Positions 40,749 through 49,863 of a stretch of DNA of 50,262 nucleotides are shown piece by piece. Source of the stretch: Streptomyces sp. 15-116A (GTDB lineage Bacteria > Actinomycetota > Actinomycetes > Streptomycetales > Streptomycetaceae). Each line of letters begins with the position of its first letter. Positions within the stretch are counted from its first letter, which is position 1. The translations under genes and the position numbers were made by a program. Location of the stretch: positions 1-50,262 of the forward strand of contig NZ_JAOCQE010000017.1 of NCBI RefSeq assembly GCF_025290915.1, written 5' to 3'. The notes beneath the pieces were generated by a model, which had not been told where the DNA came from, did not search any database, and saw only the letters and a list, made by a program, of their open reading frames with translations.

Positions 40749-40904
40749 TCAGCCGCACTGGCAGGGGTTGCCCGACTGGCACCCGCACCCGCAGCCCGAG
40801 CCGCAGCCGCAGGCGGCGATCAGGGTGAGGTTCCTGATCTCGGCGGGCTGCTCGGTCTCGCGCTCCTGCGTGGGGTCGGGCGTGGTGCTGGGGGATTCGG
40901 ACAT
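40749..40904 (-). CDS. Seven-cysteine mini-protein
   Basis: A 51-residue protein with a polar Glu/Thr/Pro-rich first half and a C-terminal tail ACGCGSGCGCGC...CQCG holding seven cysteines in 20 residues. GAGGAGGGA lies six bases before the ATG, and a perfect terminator follows, so it is a real, separately ended gene. The tail resembles metallothioneins; a Gly/Cys-rich modified peptide is the alternative. It lies between phoU and the nickel-binding-type gene. Confidence 0.75.
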   Translation of the reverse strand: MSESPSTTPDPTQERETEQPAEIRNLTLIAACGCGSGCGCGCQSGNPCQCG

Positions 40905-41022
40905 GGGTCCCTCCTCGAGGCCGGTGCCTCCATTGGACGCCCGCCCCGCCGGGCGCATCAACGGCGCACTGAGGCTCACGCACGCCCCGCCCCAGCCACC
41001 GCACGCCCGCCCGCAGAGCCCT

Positions 41023-41703
41023 CTACGCCTGGATCTCCTGCTGCATCTCCGCCTGGATCTCGTCCGCGTGCTCACCCGTCACCAGGTACACCACTCGCTT
41101 CGCGACCGACACCGCGTGGTCGGCGAAACGCTCGTAGTAGCGGCCCAGCAGGGTCACGTCGACGGCCGTCTCGATGCCGTGCTTCCAGCGGTCGTCCATC
41201 AGGTGCTGGAACAGCGTGCGGTGCAGCAGGTCCATCGCGTCGTCGTCCTGCTCCAGCTGGAGCGCCAGGTCGACGTCCTTGGTGATGATCACCTCCGCCG
41301 CCTTGGCCATCAGCCGCTGCGCGAGCTGGCCCATCTCCAGGATCGTCGCGTGCAGGTCGCGCGGGACCGCGTGCGACGGGTAGCGCAGCCGGGCGAGCTT
41401 CGCCACGTGCTGGGCGAGGTCGCCGGAGCGCTCCAGGTCGGCTGACATTCGCAGCGAGGTGACCACGATCCGCAGGTCGGTCGCCACCGGCTGCTGCCGG
41501 GCCAGCAGGGCTATCGCCCGCGCCTCCAGGTCGTGCTGGAGCTCGTCGACCCTCTGGTCGGCCTCGATCACGCTCTCGGCCAGCTTCAGATCCGAGTCGA
41601 GGATGGCGGTCGTGGCGCGCCCGATCGCCGACCCGACCAGCCTGGCCATCTCCACCAGACCGTCGCCGATCGAATCCAGTTCCTCGTGGTACGCGTCCCG
41701 CAT
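41023..41703 (-). CDS. phoU: Phosphate signalling protein PhoU
   Basis: A 226-residue all-helical PhoU with two three-helix repeats. The metal-binding motifs appear as RMSADLERSGDLAQHVAK in the first half and GRYYERFADHAVSVAKRV in the second. PhoU couples the Pst transporter to the sensor kinase PhoR. MRDAYHEELDSIGD at 41703 is the family start. It is divergent from phoRP with the PHO box between them. Confidence 0.96.
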   Translation of the reverse strand: MRDAYHEELDSIGDGLVEMARLVGSAIGRATTAILDSDLKLAESVIEADQRVDELQHDLEARAIALLARQQPVATDLRIVVTSLRMSADLERSGDLAQHVAKLARLRYPSHAVPRDLHATILEMGQLAQRLMAKAAEVIITKDVDLALQLEQDDDAMDLLHRTLFQHLMDDRWKHGIETAVDVTLLGRYYERFADHAVSVAKRVVYLVTGEHADEIQAEMQQEIQA

Positions 41704-41797
41704 CAGGCTTCCTCTCGTACGCAATCATTCAGACGGGCCCTGGGCCCTGGGGCCGGGGCTCTCCCCCACGCTCCCACGGTCCGTCCCGTACGCGTCC

Positions 41798-41841
41798 GTT
41801 TCCGTCACCCCAAATGAACCATCCCTGGCTCCAAGGTGAAC
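41798..41841 (-). promoter_or_regulatory. PHO box, four 11-bp direct repeats
   Basis: On the minus strand the repeats are GTTCACCTTGG (41841-41831), AGCCAGGGATG (41830-41820), GTTCATTTGGG (41819-41809) and GTGACGGAAAC (41808-41798). The first and third fit the PhoP consensus GTTCACC; the second and fourth are degenerate. The orientation faces phoU, but the site also lies about 75 bp before phoR, so it can autoregulate phoRP. Confidence 0.85.
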
Positions 41842-41914
41842 TCTGGGCGACGAGTGTTCGAGCACGGCCCCCGGCGGCTGTGGCCACCGCCTGAGCCGTG
41901 CCTAACCTGGAGGC

Positions 41915-43228
41915 ATGGACGTGAACGCGGCGGTCGCCGCAGCGGCAGCGATCGCCGGAGTGCTCACCGGCGTCATCGCCATGCTCGCGGTCCGTTTCAG
42001 CGAGCGCGAGCAGAAGCGCCCCACCCGCAGCTCCCTGCACACCGACCCGGTGCTCCCACCGGGCGTGGACACCGTCCTGTCCGTACTGCGCTCCTCCGCC
42101 GTCGTCCTCGACGAGGGCGACGGTGTGGTGAAGGCCAGCTCCGCCGCGTACGCCCTCGGGCTGGTCCGCGGCGGCAAGCTCGCCGTGGAGCCCATGCTGC
42201 GGATGGCCCGCGACACCCGGCGCGACGGCGAGATACGCCAGGTCGAGCTGGACCTGCCCCGGCGCGGCACCGGGCGCGGCGAGGCCCTCGCCGTCTCCGC
42301 CCGCGTGGCCCCGCTCGGCTCCCGCCTCGTGCTGCTGCTGGTCGAGGACCTGACCGAGGCCCGCCGCATCGAGGCGGTCCGGCGCGACTTCGTCGCCAAC
42401 GTCAGCCATGAGCTCAAGACCCCCGTCGGCGCCCTGTCCCTGCTGTCCGAGGCGGTCATGGACGCCGCCGACGACCCCGAGGCCGTGCAGCGCTTCGCCG
42501 GCCGCATGCAGATCGAGGCCACCCGGCTCACCAACCTGGTGCAGGAGCTCATCGACCTCTCCCGGGTGCAGAACGACGATCCCCTCGAGGACGCCGAGCC
42601 CGTCCGGGTGGACGAACTGGTCGCCGAGGCCATCGACCGCTGCCGCCACGCGGCCGGCACCAAACAGATCACGATGGTCTCCGGGGGCACCGACGACCTG
42701 GCCGTGTGGGGACACCGCGGCCAGCTCGCCGCCGCGCTCGGCAACCTCGTCGAGAACGCCGTCAACTACTCACCCGCCCGCACCCGCGTCGGCATAGCGG
42801 CCCGCAGGGTCGCCCAGCCCGGCGGGGACCTGATCGAGATAGCGGTGACCGACCAGGGCATCGGCATCTCCGACAAGGACAAGGAGCGCATCTTCGAGCG
42901 CTTCTACCGTGTCGACCCGGCCCGCTCCCGCGCCACCGGCGGTACGGGACTCGGCCTCGCGATCGTGAAGCACGTGGCCGCCTCGCACGGCGGCGAGGTC
43001 ACGGTGTGGAGCGCCGAGGGCCAGGGCTCGACGTTCACCCTGCGGCTGCCTGAGGCCGGTGCGGTCCGTGACCGCGCCACCCACCAGCAGTCCGGCCGGG
43101 ACACCTCCGACGGCTTCGACGGCGAGGCCGGCCGGTCGCATCCCGCTTCCTCCGCTTCCCCCCACGCCGTCCCACCATCCGATACATCCGCGTACGAACC
43201 GCTTCCCTCCCCGGAGGTCCTTCCGTGA
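41915..43228 (+). CDS. phoR: Phosphate-sensing histidine kinase PhoR (SenX3-type)
   Basis: A 437-residue kinase with one N-terminal membrane helix (about 5-22), a PAS-like region (60-155), the dimerisation/phosphoacceptor motif NVSHELKTP (His165), and a HATPase domain with NLVENAVNYSP, DQGIGISDKD and GGTGLGLAI. A 55-residue Ser/Pro-rich tail follows the catalytic domain. The stop overlaps the phoP GTG, so the pair is coupled. Confidence 0.95.
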   Translation: MDVNAAVAAAAAIAGVLTGVIAMLAVRFSEREQKRPTRSSLHTDPVLPPGVDTVLSVLRSSAVVLDEGDGVVKASSAAYALGLVRGGKLAVEPMLRMARDTRRDGEIRQVELDLPRRGTGRGEALAVSARVAPLGSRLVLLLVEDLTEARRIEAVRRDFVANVSHELKTPVGALSLLSEAVMDAADDPEAVQRFAGRMQIEATRLTNLVQELIDLSRVQNDDPLEDAEPVRVDELVAEAIDRCRHAAGTKQITMVSGGTDDLAVWGHRGQLAAALGNLVENAVNYSPARTRVGIAARRVAQPGGDLIEIAVTDQGIGISDKDKERIFERFYRVDPARSRATGGTGLGLAIVKHVAASHGGEVTVWSAEGQGSTFTLRLPEAGAVRDRATHQQSGRDTSDGFDGEAGRSHPASSASPHAVPPSDTSAYEPLPSPEVLP

Positions 43229-43905
43229 CCCGAGTGCTCGTCGTCGAGGACGAGGAGTCCTTCTCCGACGCCCTGTCGTACATGCTCCGCAAGGAGGGCT
43301 TCGAGGTCGCCGTCGCGACCACCGGGCCCGACGGACTCGACGAGTTCGAGCGCAACGGCGCCGACCTCGTCCTCCTCGACCTGATGCTGCCCGGGCTGCC
43401 GGGCACCGAGGTGTGCCGCCAGCTGCGCGGCCGCTCCAACGTCCCCGTGATCATGGTGACCGCCAAGGACAGCGAGATCGACAAGGTGGTCGGCCTGGAG
43501 ATAGGGGCCGACGACTACGTCACCAAGCCCTTCTCCTCCCGCGAACTGGTCGCCCGTATCCGTGCCGTGCTGCGCCGCCGCGGCGAGCCCGAGGAGGTCA
43601 CCCCCGCCGCACTGGAGGCCGGCCCCGTCCGCATGGACGTCGACCGGCATGTGGTGACCGTCGGCGGCACCAAGGTCGACCTGCCGCTGAAGGAGTTCGA
43701 CCTGCTGGAGATGCTGCTGCGCAACGCCGGCCGCGTCCTGACCCGGATGCAGCTCATCGACCGCGTCTGGGGCGCCGACTACGTGGGCGACACCAAGACC
43801 CTCGACGTCCACGTCAAGCGCCTGCGCGCGAAGATCGAACCGGACCCGGGCGCGCCGCGGTACCTGGTGACGGTCCGGGGGCTCGGGTACAAGTTCGAGC
43901 CGTAA
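43225..43905 (+). CDS. phoP: Phosphate response regulator PhoP (OmpR family)
   Basis: A 226-residue response regulator: receiver with the acidic pocket VVEDEE and phospho-acceptor Asp52 in VLLDLMLPG, Lys in VTAKDSE, and a C-terminal OmpR winged helix ending RYLVTVRGLGYKFEP. It activates phosphate scavenging genes through PHO boxes and represses secondary metabolism in Streptomyces. GTG overlaps the phoR stop (GTGA). Confidence 0.97.
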   Translation: MTRVLVVEDEESFSDALSYMLRKEGFEVAVATTGPDGLDEFERNGADLVLLDLMLPGLPGTEVCRQLRGRSNVPVIMVTAKDSEIDKVVGLEIGADDYVTKPFSSRELVARIRAVLRRRGEPEEVTPAALEAGPVRMDVDRHVVTVGGTKVDLPLKEFDLLEMLLRNAGRVLTRMQLIDRVWGADYVGDTKTLDVHVKRLRAKIEPDPGAPRYLVTVRGLGYKFEP

Positions 43906-43924
43906 GCCGGCAGTGCCCACAGCA

Positions 43925-43962
43925 AGAAGGGCGGGACCCCTGTGGAGGGGGCCCGCCCTTCT
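43925..43962. terminator. Bidirectional hairpin between phoP and lipoprotein gene
   Basis: AGAAGGGCGGG (43925-43935) pairs with CCCGCCCTTCT (43952-43962); CCCCT/AGGGG extends the stem. It lies 20 bases after the phoP stop and 16 before the convergent stop. Confidence 0.8.
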
Positions 43963-43977
43963 CGCGATAACGGCCGG

Positions 43978-44670
43978 TCAGTGACCGGCGGCCTGCTCGC
44001 TCGCGGAGGCGGCGTCGGACGGGGTGCCCGACGGGGCGCCGGACTCCCCCGCACCGGCACTCTCGCCCGCACCCGCGGACTCCCCGGCGTCCGGCGTCTG
44101 CGAGGCCTCCCCGGAGGCTCCCGCCGACGGCTTCGCCGAGGCGCCCGGCGCGGCCGGCTCCTGGCTCGGGCCCCACTCCTCGTAGAAGTTCTCGGCCGGG
44201 AAGACGAACGCGCGCAGGCTCACGTCGCCGGTCCTGCTGAAGGTGAAGGTGACCCGCTGCGCGTTGCCGTCCTGGACGCTCTCGCGGCTGGCGGGCAGGA
44301 CGGCGGAGGCGTTGCCCTCGCCGCCCAGGATCAGCCGGCCGCCCGCCGGGATGGTCAGGCTGCCGCCCTCGGCGGGGGACAGCTCGGCGGTCTTGCCGGT
44401 GCCGGGGACGGTGATCGACTCCAGCGTCTCGGGCGAGTCGCCCTCGTTGAACAGCGTGGCGGAGACGACGGCCGGGCCGGTCGACTCGCGCTCGGCCGGC
44501 GTGATGACCGTGGCGTTCTGGACCTTGATGTTGCCGACGGTCGTGGCCGCGTTGTCCGGCCGGACCTGAAGCGTCTGTGCGTTGTTGCCGGCCGCGCACG
44601 CGGAGAGCGAGGCGATCGAGAGGGCGATGGCGGCGGCGGCGAGGGCGCCGCGTCGAAGGCTGCTGCTCAC
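43978..44670 (-). CDS. DUF461-type lipoprotein
   Basis: A 230-residue lipoprotein: signal peptide with lipobox LSAC (Cys25), then a beta-sandwich (ATVITPAERESTGPAVVSATLFNEGDSPETLESI) like the copper-chaperone/DUF461 fold, and an Ala/Ser/Gly/Glu low-complexity C-terminus with repeated AGAGES. The PCuAC copper ligands are not obvious, so copper binding is not claimed. GTG 44670 has AAGGAG upstream. Inverted TCGGTAA/TTACCGA (44723-44729, 44751-44757) lies in its promoter region. Confidence 0.85.
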   Translation of the reverse strand: MSSSLRRGALAAAAIALSIASLSACAAGNNAQTLQVRPDNAATTVGNIKVQNATVITPAERESTGPAVVSATLFNEGDSPETLESITVPGTGKTAELSPAEGGSLTIPAGGRLILGGEGNASAVLPASRESVQDGNAQRVTFTFSRTGDVSLRAFVFPAENFYEEWGPSQEPAAPGASAKPSAGASGEASQTPDAGESAGAGESAGAGESGAPSGTPSDAASASEQAAGH

Positions 44671-45283
44671 GGCGGCGGCAACTCCTTGACTCGAGCGTGG
44701 CGACGGTGAAGCCGCCTGGAGGGTCGGTAAGCGTCTGTCAGCGGCCTTAGGTTACCGAGCCGTTCCTCCCCGCCCGCACCCGACCCTCCCCGGGGCCGCG
44801 GGCGTTCCCCCGACAAGCCCCACCCGAGCGCCCCGCGCGCACTCCTTCGGCATTCACATATCGCGTGCGCGCAATTCTCGAAGGAATGCACGGACTCGGG
44901 TCCCGGAATTGATCACACGGTGGATCGCCGGCGGTTGCTCCACGCGTGCCGTGATCTCGTGTGTGATCCCCCTTGTGATCAATTCCGGAATCGGCCGGAA
45001 CGCGGCTCGGGTCACCGAACGGAGTACCGGAACTCGAGCACATGGAACCGGACATATGTGGACGTTCGTCCGCTCGTGCGGCCCTCCGGATCCATGTGAC
45101 GTGCGCGTTTCACCCGCCCCGAAGAGCCGCTCCGACCTGCGAATACCTGCTTCCGCTCAGCCCGCGCAGCACGTTCATGTTGCGCTTGTCAAGCCCCGAG
45201 AATGGCCCTGACCTGCGAAAACGCCATTCAGAAGACGGCGTATCCGTGTTACCCTGGATAGCCACGGAAGGGGTACCTGTCAC
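44671..45283. other. 613-bp control region between lipoprotein gene and carD
   Basis: No convincing gene is present; short frames such as 44909-45211 lack coding character. It contains the promoters of two divergent genes, the large inverted repeat listed separately, two copies of GACCTGCGAAnAC (45134 and 45210), and near carD the likely -10 TACCCT (45250-45255) flanked by TATCC/GGATA. The local base composition is less GC-rich than the genes. Confidence 0.5.
44903..44988. repeat. Perfect 15-bp inverted repeat with 12-bp-phased GTGATC copies
   Basis: CCGGAATTGATCACA (44903-44917) is repeated in inverse as TGTGATCAATTCCGG (44974-44988), 56 bp apart, without mismatch. On the right, GTGATC occurs at 44951, 44963 and 44975, exactly 12 bp apart. 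This could be a binding array or cruciform; a transposon end is less likely because no target duplication or gene is enclosed. Confidence 0.8.
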
Positions 45284-45766
45284 ATGACGTTCAAGGTTGG
45301 CGACACCGTGGTCTATCCCCATCACGGGGCCGCGCTGATCGAGGCCATCGAAACTCGCCAGATCAAAGGCGTGGACAAGACCTACTTGGTGCTGAAGGTC
45401 GCCCAGGGTGACCTGACGGTACGTGTGCCAGCGGACAATGCGGAGTTCGTCGGCGTGCGTGATGTGGTCGGTCAGGACGGGCTGGACCGGGTCTTCGAGG
45501 TGCTGCGCGCGCCGTACGCCGAGGAGCCCACGAACTGGTCGCGTCGCTACAAGGCAAACCTGGAGAAGCTCGCCTCGGGCGATGTCATCAAGGTCGCGGA
45601 AGTCGTACGTGACCTGTGGCGTCGCGAGCGTGAGCGCGGACTGTCCGCCGGCGAGAAGCGCATGCTCGCCAAGGCGCGTCAGATCCTGGTCAGCGAGCTC
45701 GCTCTCGCGGAGAACACCAACGAGGACAAGGCCGAGGCCCTGCTCGACGAGGTTCTCGCCTCCTGA
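45284..45766 (+). CDS. carD: CarD-family RNA polymerase-binding regulator
   Basis: A 160-residue CarD/CdnL protein: N-terminal Tudor-like RNAP-interaction domain ([23 protein letters not shown]) and a helical C-terminal DNA-binding domain ([41 protein letters not shown]). It binds the beta subunit and stabilises open complexes at rRNA and other promoters, and is essential in mycobacteria. GGAAGGGG precedes the ATG. ispD follows 304 bases later, as in other actinobacteria. Confidence 0.96.
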   Translation: MTFKVGDTVVYPHHGAALIEAIETRQIKGVDKTYLVLKVAQGDLTVRVPADNAEFVGVRDVVGQDGLDRVFEVLRAPYAEEPTNWSRRYKANLEKLASGDVIKVAEVVRDLWRRERERGLSAGEKRMLAKARQILVSELALAENTNEDKAEALLDEVLAS

Positions 45767-46070
45767 CCCGAGGCGGAGCCTGATCGCTCAGCGCCGCGCT
45801 GCTCCACACAGCTGTCGCACGCTGCGCCTCATCATGCCGCGGTGCCCGATGACACAGACAATGTCGCCGGGCGCTGCGGCATGTGTGTACCCGGAGAATG
45901 TGGTGTCTTCACGCCCCGACCCCGATGTGCCGCCCCCGGGCGGTCGGCTCGACCAGAGTCACGGAAGGGGCTGGTCAAATCGTCACGCCCGGCACTCCCT
46001 CCGCTGCGGAGCGAAGGGTACGCCCAGGCCATACCCAGGTAGCCCGAGCACACAAACCTGACAGGAACCG
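45767..46070. other. Intergenic region between carD and ispD
   Basis: The 304 bases contain no supported gene; frames read in all directions here have no family resemblance. A weak AGGAA lies five bases before the ispD ATG, and TAGCCC near 46041 may belong to an ispD promoter. No clear terminator for carD is seen. Confidence 0.4.
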
Positions 46071-46847
46071 ATGTCTGCCGATCCGCTCCCCGCGCCCTCG
46101 CCGAGCCCCCAGACCGGCCGTCCGGCGGCCCGAACCGCGGCCGTGATCCCGGCCGCCGGCCGGGGCGTGCGCCTCGGACCCGGCGCCCCCAAGGCGCTGC
46201 GCGCCCTCGGCGGCACGCCCATGCTGATCCACGCGATCCGCGCCATGGCCGACTCCCGTGCCGTCTCCCTGGTCGTCGTCGTGGCCCCGCCCGACGGCGC
46301 CGCCGAGGTCAAGACCCTCCTCGACGCCCACGCCCTGCCCGAGCGCACCGACTTCCTCGTCGTCCCCGGCGGCGACACCCGCCAGGAATCGGTCAGGCTC
46401 GGCCTCGACGCGCTCCCGCCCGACTACGACATCGTCCTCGTCCACGACGCGGCCCGGCCGCTCGTCCCCGTGGACACCGTCGACGCGGTGATCGAGGCCG
46501 TCCGCGACGGAGCCGTCGCCGTCGTCCCCGCACTGCCCGTCTCCGACACGGTCAAGCAGGTGGAGCCCGCCGCCACCCCCGGCGACCCCGAGCCCGTGAT
46601 CGCCACCCCGGACCGCTCCCGGCTGCGGGCCGTGCAGACACCGCAGGGCTTCGACCGCGCCACCCTCGTGCGCGCCCACGAGACGGTCACCGACAACGTC
46701 ACCGACGACGCGAGCATGGTCGAACAGCTCGGCCTCACCGTCGTCACCGTCCCCGGCCACGAGGAGGCCTTCAAGGTCACCCGCCCCCTCGACCTGGTCC
46801 TCGCCGAGGCGGTCCTCGCCCGCAGGAGGCTCAACGATGGCTTCTGA
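46071..46847 (+). CDS. ispD: 2-C-methyl-D-erythritol 4-phosphate cytidylyltransferase
   Basis: A 258-residue IspD, which makes CDP-ME from MEP and CTP in isoprenoid synthesis. The CTP-binding [21 protein letters not shown] and the substrate blocks [26 protein letters not shown] and [12 protein letters not shown] are all intact. A 20-residue Pro-rich N-terminal extension is present. It overlaps ispF by 11 bases. Confidence 0.96.
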   Translation: MSADPLPAPSPSPQTGRPAARTAAVIPAAGRGVRLGPGAPKALRALGGTPMLIHAIRAMADSRAVSLVVVVAPPDGAAEVKTLLDAHALPERTDFLVVPGGDTRQESVRLGLDALPPDYDIVLVHDAARPLVPVDTVDAVIEAVRDGAVAVVPALPVSDTVKQVEPAATPGDPEPVIATPDRSRLRAVQTPQGFDRATLVRAHETVTDNVTDDASMVEQLGLTVVTVPGHEEAFKVTRPLDLVLAEAVLARRRLNDGF

Positions 46848-47331
46848 GCCGTACCCGCTGCCCCAGGTCGGCATCGGCACCGACATCCACGCCTTCGAGG
46901 AGGGCCGCGACCTGTGGTGCGCCGGCCTGAAGTGGGAGAACGAGGGGCCGGGCCTGGCCGGCCACTCCGACGCGGACGTCGTCGCTCACGCCGCCTGCAA
47001 CGCCCTCTTCTCCGCGGCGGGCCTCGGCGACCTGGGGCAGCACTTCGGCACGGGCCGCCCCGAGTGGTCCGGCGCGTCGGGCGTGGTCCTGCTGACAGAG
47101 GCCGCGAGGATCGTCCGCGAGGCGGGCTTCCGCATCGGCAACATCGCGGTACAGGTGGTCGGGCCCCGCCCGAAGATCGGCAAGCGCAGGGACGAGGCGC
47201 AGAAGGTCTTGTCGGAGGCGGCAGGGGCTCCGGTCTCCGTATCGGGCGCGACCACGGATGGTCTGGGCTTCCCGGGACGCGATGAGGGCCTCATGGCAGT
47301 GGCAACAGCCCTGATCATCAAAGCAACGTGA
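46837..47331 (+). CDS. ispF: 2-C-methyl-D-erythritol 2,4-cyclodiphosphate synthase
   Basis: A 164-residue IspF, next but one after IspD in the MEP pathway. Metal ligands Asp16 and His18 (GTDIHAF), the loop [12 protein letters not shown], and [17 protein letters not shown] are present. The start overlaps ispD, so the genes are coupled. A dispersed repeat begins ten bases after the stop. Confidence 0.96.
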   Translation: MASEPYPLPQVGIGTDIHAFEEGRDLWCAGLKWENEGPGLAGHSDADVVAHAACNALFSAAGLGDLGQHFGTGRPEWSGASGVVLLTEAARIVREAGFRIGNIAVQVVGPRPKIGKRRDEAQKVLSEAAGAPVSVSGATTDGLGFPGRDEGLMAVATALIIKAT

Positions 47332-47340
47332 CCGGACTTA

Positions 47341-47432
47341 CCTAAAGGGGCGCGGGGCTGCATCTGATATGCGGCTCCGCCGCGTGGGCGCGACCAGCCC
47401 CCACCGGCCCGCACCCGACAAACGACCGAAGA
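47341..47432. repeat. Dispersed Streptomyces intergenic repeat, copy 2
   Basis: Shares with 27541-27632 the core GGGGCGCGGGGCTG, hairpin GCGGC-TCC-GCCGC (47371-47383), GGGCGCGACCAGCC and a tail with CCCGCACCCGACA. The first hairpin is reduced here (left arm is CCTAAAGG). It lies between ispF and cysS and may separate their transcripts. Confidence 0.75.
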
Positions 47433-47468
47433 CACACCCACACCCCCAAGCCCACTACCCTGGATGCC

Positions 47469-48869
47469 GTGACTATTCGCCTGTACGACACCCACGCCCG
47501 GCAGATCCGTGACTTCACCCCGCTCAAGCCGGGCTGTGTCTCGATCTACCTCTGCGGTGCCACCGTGCAGGCGGCACCCCACATCGGCCACATCCGCTCG
47601 GGCCTGAACTTCGACATCATGCGCCGCTGGTTCGAGTACCGCGGCTACGAGGTGACGTTCATCCGCAACGTCACCGACATCGACGACAAGATCATCGCCA
47701 AGTCGGCCGAGCAGAACCGCCCCTGGTGGGCCATCGGCTACGAGAACGAGCGGGCCTTCACCGACGGCTACCACGCCCTCGGCTGCCTGCCCCCGACGTA
47801 CGAGCCGCGCGCCACCGGCCACATCACCGAGATGGTCGAGATGATGCGCGGCCTCATCGAGCGCGGCCACGCCTACGAGGCCGACGGCAACGTCTACTTC
47901 GCCGTCACCTCCTTCCCGGAGTACCTCCAGCTGTCCAACCAGGAGCTGGACAACCTCCTGCAGCCCTCCGGCGAGGGCGAGACCGGCAAGCGCGACCCCC
48001 GCGACTTCGCCATGTGGAAGGCCGCCAAGCCCGGCGAGCCCAGCTGGGAGACCCCGTGGGGCCGCGGCCGCCCCGGCTGGCACCTGGAGTGCTCGGCGAT
48101 GGCGCACAAGTACCTCGGCAGCGCCTTCGACATCCACGGCGGCGGCCTGGACCTGATCTTCCCGCACCACGAGAACGAGATCGCCCAGGCCAAGGCCTAC
48201 GGCGACGAGTTCGCCCAGTACTGGGTGCACAACGCTTGGGTCACCATCGCCGGCGAGAAGATGGCGAAGTCGCTCGGCAACTCGGTGCTCGTCTCCGAGA
48301 TGGTCAAGCGCTGGCGCCCCATCGTGCTGCGCTACTACCTCGGCACCCCGCACTACCGCTCGATGATCGAGTACAGCGAGGAGGCCCTGCGCGAGGCCGA
48401 GTCCGCGTTCGCGCGGATCGAGGGCTTCGTGCAGCGCGTCACCGAGCTGGCCGGGGGGGTCGTCGAGCCGTCCGCCCAGGTGCCGCCCGCCTTCGCCGAG
48501 GCGATGGACGACGACCTGGGTGTCCCGCAGGCGCTCGCGGTGGTGCACACCACCGTCCGGCAGGGCAACAGCGCGCTGGCCGCCGACGACAAGGAAGCGG
48601 CCGTCGCCCGCCTCGCCGAGGTCCGCGCCATGCTCGGCGTGCTCGGCCTGGACCCGCTCGACCAGCACTGGGCCGGCGAGGGCGACCGTGGTGAAGACCT
48701 CCACGGTGTGGTCGACACCCTCGTCCGCATGGTCCTCGACCAGCGCGAGGCCGCCCGCGCTCGCAAGGACTGGCCGACCGCGGACGCCATCCGCGACCAG
48801 CTGAACCAGTCGGGCCTGGTCATCGAGGACAGCCCGCAGGGCCCGCGCTGGAGCCTCGGCCCGCGCTGA
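47469..48869 (+). CDS. cysS: Cysteinyl-tRNA synthetase
   Basis: A 466-residue class I synthetase. HIGH motif PHIGH (37-41), zinc-site cysteine in YLCGATV (Cys29) with later WHLECS and HHENEIAQ, and KMSKS as KMAKS ([11 protein letters not shown]). It charges tRNA-Cys, the signal read by the leader peptide at 1107. TACCCT (47456-47461) ends seven bases before the GTG, so it is leaderless. MshC is a paralogue, but this protein keeps the full C-terminal anticodon-binding part ([25 protein letters not shown]), so it is CysS. Confidence 0.96.
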   Translation: MTIRLYDTHARQIRDFTPLKPGCVSIYLCGATVQAAPHIGHIRSGLNFDIMRRWFEYRGYEVTFIRNVTDIDDKIIAKSAEQNRPWWAIGYENERAFTDGYHALGCLPPTYEPRATGHITEMVEMMRGLIERGHAYEADGNVYFAVTSFPEYLQLSNQELDNLLQPSGEGETGKRDPRDFAMWKAAKPGEPSWETPWGRGRPGWHLECSAMAHKYLGSAFDIHGGGLDLIFPHHENEIAQAKAYGDEFAQYWVHNAWVTIAGEKMAKSLGNSVLVSEMVKRWRPIVLRYYLGTPHYRSMIEYSEEALREAESAFARIEGFVQRVTELAGGVVEPSAQVPPAFAEAMDDDLGVPQALAVVHTTVRQGNSALAADDKEAAVARLAEVRAMLGVLGLDPLDQHWAGEGDRGEDLHGVVDTLVRMVLDQREAARARKDWPTADAIRDQLNQSGLVIEDSPQGPRWSLGPR

Positions 48870-48921
48870 CCACCACCCACCCCGCACGTACACACACCAC
48901 TCCACGAAAGACGGAAACCTC

Positions 48922-49863
48922 ATGGCCGCGAACAACCGCCGCATGTCCGGCAAGAAGGGCGCGCAGGTCGGCAGTGGCGGCAAGCGGCGCCGGGGCCTGG
49001 AAGGCAAGGGGCCCACGCCCCCCGCCGAGATGCGCAAGGGGCACGCCAAGCAGCGTGCCGCCCAGGCCAAGGCGCGCCGCGCCCAGGGCCGTACGCAGGG
49101 CCGGCGCGGCGGCGGCCGCTCCGCCTCCGAACTCGTCGTCGGGCGCAACCCCGTCGTCGAGGCGCTGCGCGGGGGCGTGCCCGCCTCCACGCTGTACGTC
49201 CAGCAGTTCATCGACAGCGACGAGCGGGTCCGCGAGGCGCTCCAGCTCGCGGCCGAGCGCGGCGGCATCAACCTCATGGAGGCGCCCCGCCCCGAGCTGG
49301 ACCGGATGACCAACGGCCTGAACCACCAGGGCCTGGTCCTGCAGGTCCCGCCGTACGAGTACGCGCACCCCGAGGACCTCGTCGCGAACGCCCAGGACGA
49401 GGGCGAGGACCCGCTGATCGTCGCCCTCGACGGTGTCACCGACCCGCGCAACCTCGGCGCCGTCGTCCGCTCCGTCTCCGCCTTCGGCGGCCACGGCGTG
49501 GTCGTGCCCGAGCGGCGCGCCGCCGGGATGACCGCGGGTGCCTGGAAGACGTCCGCCGGTACGGCGGCCCGTACGCCCGTCGCCCGCGCCACCAACCTGA
49601 CGCGCGCTCTGGAGGCGTACAAGAAGGCCGGGATCGCCGTCGTCGGTCTCGCCGCCGACGGGGAGGACGAGATCGGGGAGCTGGAGGCGCTGGACGGGCC
49701 CGTCGTCATCGTCGTCGGCAGCGAGGGCAAGGGGCTGTCCCGGCTGGTCGGGGAGACCTGCGACTTCCGCGTGCGGATCCCGATGCCGGGTGGCGCGGAA
49801 TCGCTCAACGCCGGTGTGGCCGCGGGCATCGTGCTGTACGAGGCGGCGCGCCGCCGCGGCTGA
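48922..49863 (+). CDS. rlmB: 23S rRNA (guanosine-2'-O-)-methyltransferase RlmB
   Basis: A 313-residue SpoU/TrmH enzyme. After a 70-residue basic Lys/Arg/Gly-rich extension, the substrate-binding domain ([24 protein letters not shown]) and SPOUT knot domain follow: motif 1 [11 protein letters not shown], motif 2 [12 protein letters not shown], motif 3 [18 protein letters not shown]. It methylates a guanosine of 23S rRNA (G2251 in E. coli). The extension is longer than in E. coli and may add RNA contacts. Confidence 0.93.
   Translation: MAANNRRMSGKKGAQVGSGGKRRRGLEGKGPTPPAEMRKGHAKQRAAQAKARRAQGRTQGRRGGGRSASELVVGRNPVVEALRGGVPASTLYVQQFIDSDERVREALQLAAERGGINLMEAPRPELDRMTNGLNHQGLVLQVPPYEYAHPEDLVANAQDEGEDPLIVALDGVTDPRNLGAVVRSVSAFGGHGVVVPERRAAGMTAGAWKTSAGTAARTPVARATNLTRALEAYKKAGIAVVGLAADGEDEIGELEALDGPVVIVVGSEGKGLSRLVGETCDFRVRIPMPGGAESLNAGVAAGIVLYEAARRRG

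Noticed and set aside
40749..40904. Calling the Cys/Gly-rich mini-protein a RiPP precursor
   Set aside because: No modification enzyme or transporter is adjacent; the neighbours are phoU and a nickel-binding-type gene.
45842..46061. Short overlapping frames between carD and ispD
   Set aside because: None has a ribosome site with plausible composition or any recognisable motif.
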